Below are positions 5,932-6,354 of a stretch of DNA of 6,354 nt, one piece after another (position 1 is the stretch's first letter; every line of letters starts with the position of its first letter). The notes under the pieces are model-generated. The model did no database searches. It worked only from the letters and a program-made list of their open reading frames with translations, and was not told where the DNA came from. Made by a program: the position numbers and the translations under genes. Origin of the DNA: Clostridia bacterium (lineage in GTDB: Bacteria > Bacillota > Clostridia > Peptostreptococcales > Anaerovoracaceae); assembly GCA_900754805.1 (NCBI GenBank), contig CAAEEE010000194.1:1-6354 (forward strand). The letters are read 5' to 3'.

Positions 5932-6354
5932 ATGCTTAAAAAATCCAAAGATGCACTTGATCCACAGTCGTGGTGCGGACTTAACAGACCTGACAGAAAA
6001 GAAACCGAAGTTGATGCGGTTTTGTTCGGAATTCCGTTTGACGGCGGGGTCAGCTACCGCGGAGGTGCTGCGGAAGCGCCCGAAATTCTGCGTGCAAACA
6101 CGAAACATTCCACACCGTCTACCGAGCGGCTGTATTACTACGATAAATTTGACATCCTCGATGCGGGAGATTTTGTGAATGAGGACAGGGACACGCTTTT
6201 CGCAGAGGGACAGGAATATGTACGGGAACTGGTAAAAAACAATGTGCGTTTCACGATGGTGGGCGGAGACCATTCCGTTACAATCCCGGTTGAGAGGGGC
6301 ATAGACGAAGCACTCAACGAGGAATTCGGAATCATTCATATCGATGCCCACATG
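5932..6354 (+). CDS. Ureohydrolase (agmatinase/arginase family), N-terminal part
   Basis: The first 141 residues of a binuclear-metal ureohydrolase that runs off the right edge; full-length family members are about 290-320 residues. AGGAGG at 5918-5923, 8 bases before the ATG, supports the start. The family N-terminal signature GIPFDGGVSYRGGAAEAPEI is at 33-52. The first metal-binding motif GGDHS is at 111-115 (H114 ligand), and the start of the second, IDAHM, at 137-141 supplies D138 and H140; the usual following Asp would be just outside the window. Members hydrolyse agmatine, arginine, guanidino acids, formiminoglutamate or guanidine, releasing urea or formamide. The PFDGGVSYRGG motif looks most like the agmatinase group, but the deciding C-terminal residues are missing, so I give no symbol. 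It has its own promoter and follows the M20 gene after 118 bases. Confidence 0.88.
   Translation, partial: MLKKSKDALDPQSWCGLNRPDRKETEVDAVLFGIPFDGGVSYRGGAAEAPEILRANTKHSTPSTERLYYYDKFDILDAGDFVNEDRDTLFAEGQEYVRELVKNNVRFTMVGGDHSVTIPVERGIDEALNEEFGIIHIDAHM

Noticed and set aside
5695..6351. A 218-residue reverse-strand open frame at the right end
   Set aside because: It is opposite the ureohydrolase and the end of the M20 gene, both of which show clear family motifs. No start signal or known motif supports the reverse frame.

Overview
The window looks like chromosomal DNA from a low-to-mid GC Gram-positive anaerobe, most likely a Clostridia/Eubacteriales member. This is inferred from the strong AGGAGG-type ribosome binding sites, the TATAAT-like promoters, AT-rich intergenic DNA next to roughly balanced coding DNA, and the gene families present. 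I saw no insertion sequence, tRNA, rRNA, CRISPR array or phage gene.

Layout. The first 317 bases are the 3' end of a forward gene I do not recognise. It ends tail to tail with a reverse-strand PucR/CdaR-type regulator (355-1872), with a stem-loop between them. A 194-base divergent control region (1873-2066) follows. It holds a perfect 26-bp palindrome, a candidate promoter for each direction, and a small hairpin beside the ribosome binding site of the next gene. To the right, all on the forward strand, come an NCS1-family nucleobase/hydantoin-type permease (2067-3329), a DUF917 / S-methyl-thiohydantoin-desulfurase-like protein (3346-4440, only 16 bases after the permease), an M20 PepV/Sapep-like metallopeptidase (4551-5813) and the first 141 residues of a ureohydrolase (agmatinase/arginase fold; 5932 to the window edge). 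The peptidase and the ureohydrolase each appear to have their own promoter, and the peptidase has a structured leader that ends in a T-run.

How it may work together. A ligand-sensing PucR regulator beside a divergent NCS1 permease is a classic arrangement for inducible uptake of a nitrogen-rich heterocycle. DUF917 proteins are tied to hydantoin and thiohydantoin chemistry, M20 enzymes hydrolyse amide/peptide bonds, and ureohydrolases split guanidino or formimino groups. I infer a catabolic locus for a small N-rich compound (hydantoin, thiohydantoin or guanidino-like), importing it and releasing amino-acid and urea/ammonia-type products. The substrate is not readable from the sequence. The gene families are secure, the shared pathway is a hypothesis, and the M20 and ureohydrolase genes could belong to a separate amino-acid-fermentation unit.
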